In this document: positions 62,356 to 64,000 of the stretch, in pieces
Numbering within the stretch: the first letter of the stretch is position 1
Layout of the letters: every line of letters starts with the position of its first letter
NCBI GenBank assembly: GCA_031415015.1
Contig: JANOQT010000096.1
Span: forward strand, 59,181-123,180
DNA length: 64,000 nucleotides
From: JAUYQR01 sp031415015
GTDB lineage: Bacteria > Pseudomonadota > Alphaproteobacteria > Rhodobacterales > Rhodobacteraceae
Direction of reading: 5' to 3'
The notes under the pieces: generated by a model
Databases searched by the model: none
What the model saw: the letters and a program-made list of their open reading frames with translations, nothing else
What the model was told of the DNA's origin: nothing
Position numbers and translations under genes: made by a program

Positions 62356-62910
62356 GATTTGCCATGCATTGAAATCAATGGCTTGCGTCATTGAAGTAAC
62401 AAACTGTTAAGTTTTCTCCATCCCTGCATCGGATCTTTTGTCCCCAAGCAATGCGATCTGGTACGGTGTGCCTGGGCCGGAAAGGCGCCGGAAGGACCTT
62501 TTCCGTCGGACCCGACCCGATGGCGATAGCGCCGCGTTTGCAGCAAGATCGCGCCCGCTTGCCGCATGGCGATGATCAGCGGCTTCATTCACGGTCTGGG
62601 TGTGGGTGCTGGTGGGCAAACTGTCAACGACCGTTTTGGCGGGCGGAGCCAACGGGGCCATCAGCCGGGCGCCTTAGCCATCCTTTGCGCGCAGGCAGAA
62701 CTGACCGATGATCAAGGCACCGGTACCCTCATCCCTTCCGTTTGCGTCGCCCACCACGCCACTGACGTCGGGTTGCCGCGCAGCTTTTTTGCGTGGACGT
62801 GCGTAGGTTTCCACGTGGTCCTCACTTCTGTTCCGGAAGGATTGGTTTCGGCATGTGGCAGGGCGCGTGCCTGCGCTTGTGCGGCATATTGGAATTGGGA
62901 GTTTTGGGCA
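62356..62910. other. Intergenic stretch with no supported gene
   Basis: About 555 bp between the fur-like promoter region and the last ORF. All frames give short or Cys/Trp/Arg-rich translations without a recognisable family. An AT-rich part at 62361-62420 contains the small inverted repeat ATTGA-AA-TCAAT (62369-62380 region) and may be the fur-like promoter. In the last part, GGGAG precedes the ATG at 62911. A frame open from about 62530 into the last ORF exists, but its composition looks non-coding. Confidence 0.5.
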
Positions 62911-64000
62911 ATGCAAGTAGACAACCGGATCGACAGGTCGAACGCGGCGCTGCAGGACCAGTTTATCGAGATCCTCAGGCAGAGGGGCATCAGGCAGGGG
63001 CAGCCGGGTTTTAATCAAGCGTTCAACGCGTTGTCCCGATGGAGGGTGCCGGTTCCGGCCACAACGGCAAGCGCCAGGTCTGTCACGGCACTCTCCTCTC
63101 CGGACGGTCCGGGGCAGTCGGCGACCTCTCTGACGGTCACCTTCAATGGCCAGTCCTTCCAGATCACTGATCCTGCCCTGCTGGCGCAGATCCAGGATGC
63201 GGCGGCACGGGGTGACTTTGCGGCGGTGGCCAATCTGATCGGTCCGCTGGTGGTTCAGGGCGAATATTCCGAAGGGGGCTTTCTGCCCGGAGCACCGACG
63301 CAAGACAATGACGGCACCAGCTTCACCAACGCGACCGGCACGACGACCGCCGGCGATGGCGGCAGTGACTACACCCTGTCCTTCGACCACGAATCCTTCA
63401 TCGGCGGCTTCGACGGCTTCCCGAGCGTGGATATTGTCCATTACGGTGTGACGCTTGACCTCGCCTACCCGGCCCCGGTGGCAGAGCCGCCGCCGACGGC
63501 TGAAGAGGTTTCGGCCGGTCTGTCAAACACTACGGCCACCGACGTGACGGTTGAGCAGGCGGCGTTCCTGCTCAAGGTTTATGGCGGTCCGGAAGGGGCT
63601 AAGCTGTCGTCTGAAGCGTTCTACCTGGCGCTGCAGGCGGACGGCGTGCTGTCCACGCCTGTGACCGAGGACCTGCCGGTCTTGACTTTGGATTACACTG
63701 CCATTGACGGTCAAAAGCTTGCCGATGCGATTTACACTGCGGGGTGGGCGGGGGCCGGGCCTGAGGGTGAGCTGACGGAGGCAGAACTCGTCAAAGGCCT
63801 CGGCACCCTGATCGGCAATCCTGCCGGAGTGCCGGAAGGTTTCGGCTGGGATATCATCAAAGCCGTCGGTGCAGGTGGCGTGGTCACCACCGACCAGCTG
63901 GCCGCTTTTCTGAATACGGGCGCGGTCGGCTTTGACGCGGTCGAGGGGCAGGCCACGGTGGCGATCACCACCACCGGGTCGGACGCCGCCGGCGTGACGT
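62911..64000 (+). CDS. Large acidic protein of unknown function, C-terminus beyond window
   Basis: The frame opens at ATG 62911 (MQVDNRIDRSNAALQDQF), with GGGAG upstream, and is still open at the window edge after 363 codons. Composition is acidic and rich in Ala, Gly, Thr, Val and Asp, with no Cys in the visible part and no signal peptide. Segments such as VTFNGQSFQITDPALLAQI and TGTTTAGDGGSDYTLSF suggest beta-rich modules. GELTEAELVKGLGTLIG and GGVVTTDQLAAFL look like a helical repeat (possible EF-hand-like Asp/Glu spacing). These features are compatible with a type-I-secreted surface or RTX-like protein, but I do not recognise the family. Confidence 0.7.
   Translation, partial: MQVDNRIDRSNAALQDQFIEILRQRGIRQGQPGFNQAFNALSRWRVPVPATTASARSVTALSSPDGPGQSATSLTVTFNGQSFQITDPALLAQIQDAAARGDFAAVANLIGPLVVQGEYSEGGFLPGAPTQDNDGTSFTNATGTTTAGDGGSDYTLSFDHESFIGGFDGFPSVDIVHYGVTLDLAYPAPVAEPPPTAEEVSAGLSNTTATDVTVEQAAFLLKVYGGPEGAKLSSEAFYLALQADGVLSTPVTEDLPVLTLDYTAIDGQKLADAIYTAGWAGAGPEGELTEAELVKGLGTLIGNPAGVPEGFGWDIIKAVGAGGVVTTDQLAAFLNTGAVGFDAVEGQATVAITTTGSDAAGVT

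Noticed and set aside
62530..62910. Upstream extension of the last ORF
   Set aside because: The frame is open but its translation is Cys/Trp/Arg-rich and unlike the acidic, Cys-free part after 62911, where a ribosome site is present.
1..64000. CRISPR array, prophage or insertion sequence
   Set aside because: No regularly spaced direct repeats, transposase or integrase motifs, or phage structural genes were seen; repeats found are short intergenic palindromes.

Overview
The window reads as a chromosomal segment of a high-GC alphaproteobacterium, almost certainly family Rhodobacteraceae (Rhodobacter/Paracoccus/roseobacter type). Grounds: the C4-pathway 5-aminolevulinate synthase (hemA) with an FnrL-type box, a prfB without frameshift, a lon / HU-like / tRNA-Val order, the GC-rich codon pattern that creates very long antisense shadow frames, and intergenic repeats of a style I associate with this family. 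I see no phage, insertion sequence or CRISPR array. The left edge cuts lpdA and the right edge cuts an unrecognised acidic protein.

Layout. 1-8 kb (minus strand): lpdA (partial), a DUF924 gene, an MFS transporter, DUF3147, queA and a giant AsmA/YhdP-like envelope protein. 8-13 kb (mostly plus): bcp peroxiredoxin, a DUF455 ferritin-like protein, an M23 peptidase overlapping a bactofilin, and a DHA2-type MFS pump. 12.8-24.3 kb (mostly minus): DUF2189 membrane protein, prfB, PBP1A, an AmiC-type amidase, a DsbA-like thiol oxidoreductase, a divergent MFS/LysR pair, ispG and a RodZ-like HTH protein. 24.4-36 kb: hemA with its Fnr-type site, a peptidase, small enzymes, three tRNAs (Asp-GUC, Val-UAC, Val-CAC), an HU-like protein with a Lys/Ala/Pro tail, lon and tgt. 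35.9-41.1 kb (plus): a TetR-MFP-RND efflux operon with a perfect 16-bp operator-like palindrome.

The accessory part is 41.1-60 kb. It is a collinear minus-strand cluster, read from 57.3 kb down to 41.1 kb. In order it encodes a FAD subunit, a fused [2Fe-2S]/molybdopterin hydroxylase, a 6-hydroxynicotinate-reductase-like protein, a previously uncalled 31-codon small ORF, a UPF0280 (ApbE-like) protein, an AA_synth (DUF1185) protein, a polytopic membrane protein, a complete branched-chain-type ABC importer (SBP-H-M-G-F), and the ATP-dependent cyclic-amide hydrolase pair HyuA/HyuB. A MarR regulator and an N-methylproline-demethylase-like flavoprotein diverge from it. Together this looks like import, Mo-dependent hydroxylation, ferredoxin-type ring reduction and ATP-driven ring opening of an N-heterocycle. 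The ApbE-like protein is a good candidate to attach a covalent flavin to the reductase. Downstream, 60.0-61.3 kb is a decayed trimethylamine/dimethylamine-dehydrogenase-like gene, followed by a flavin reductase, a Fur/Mur regulator, about 560 bp with no gene that I can support, and the truncated final ORF.
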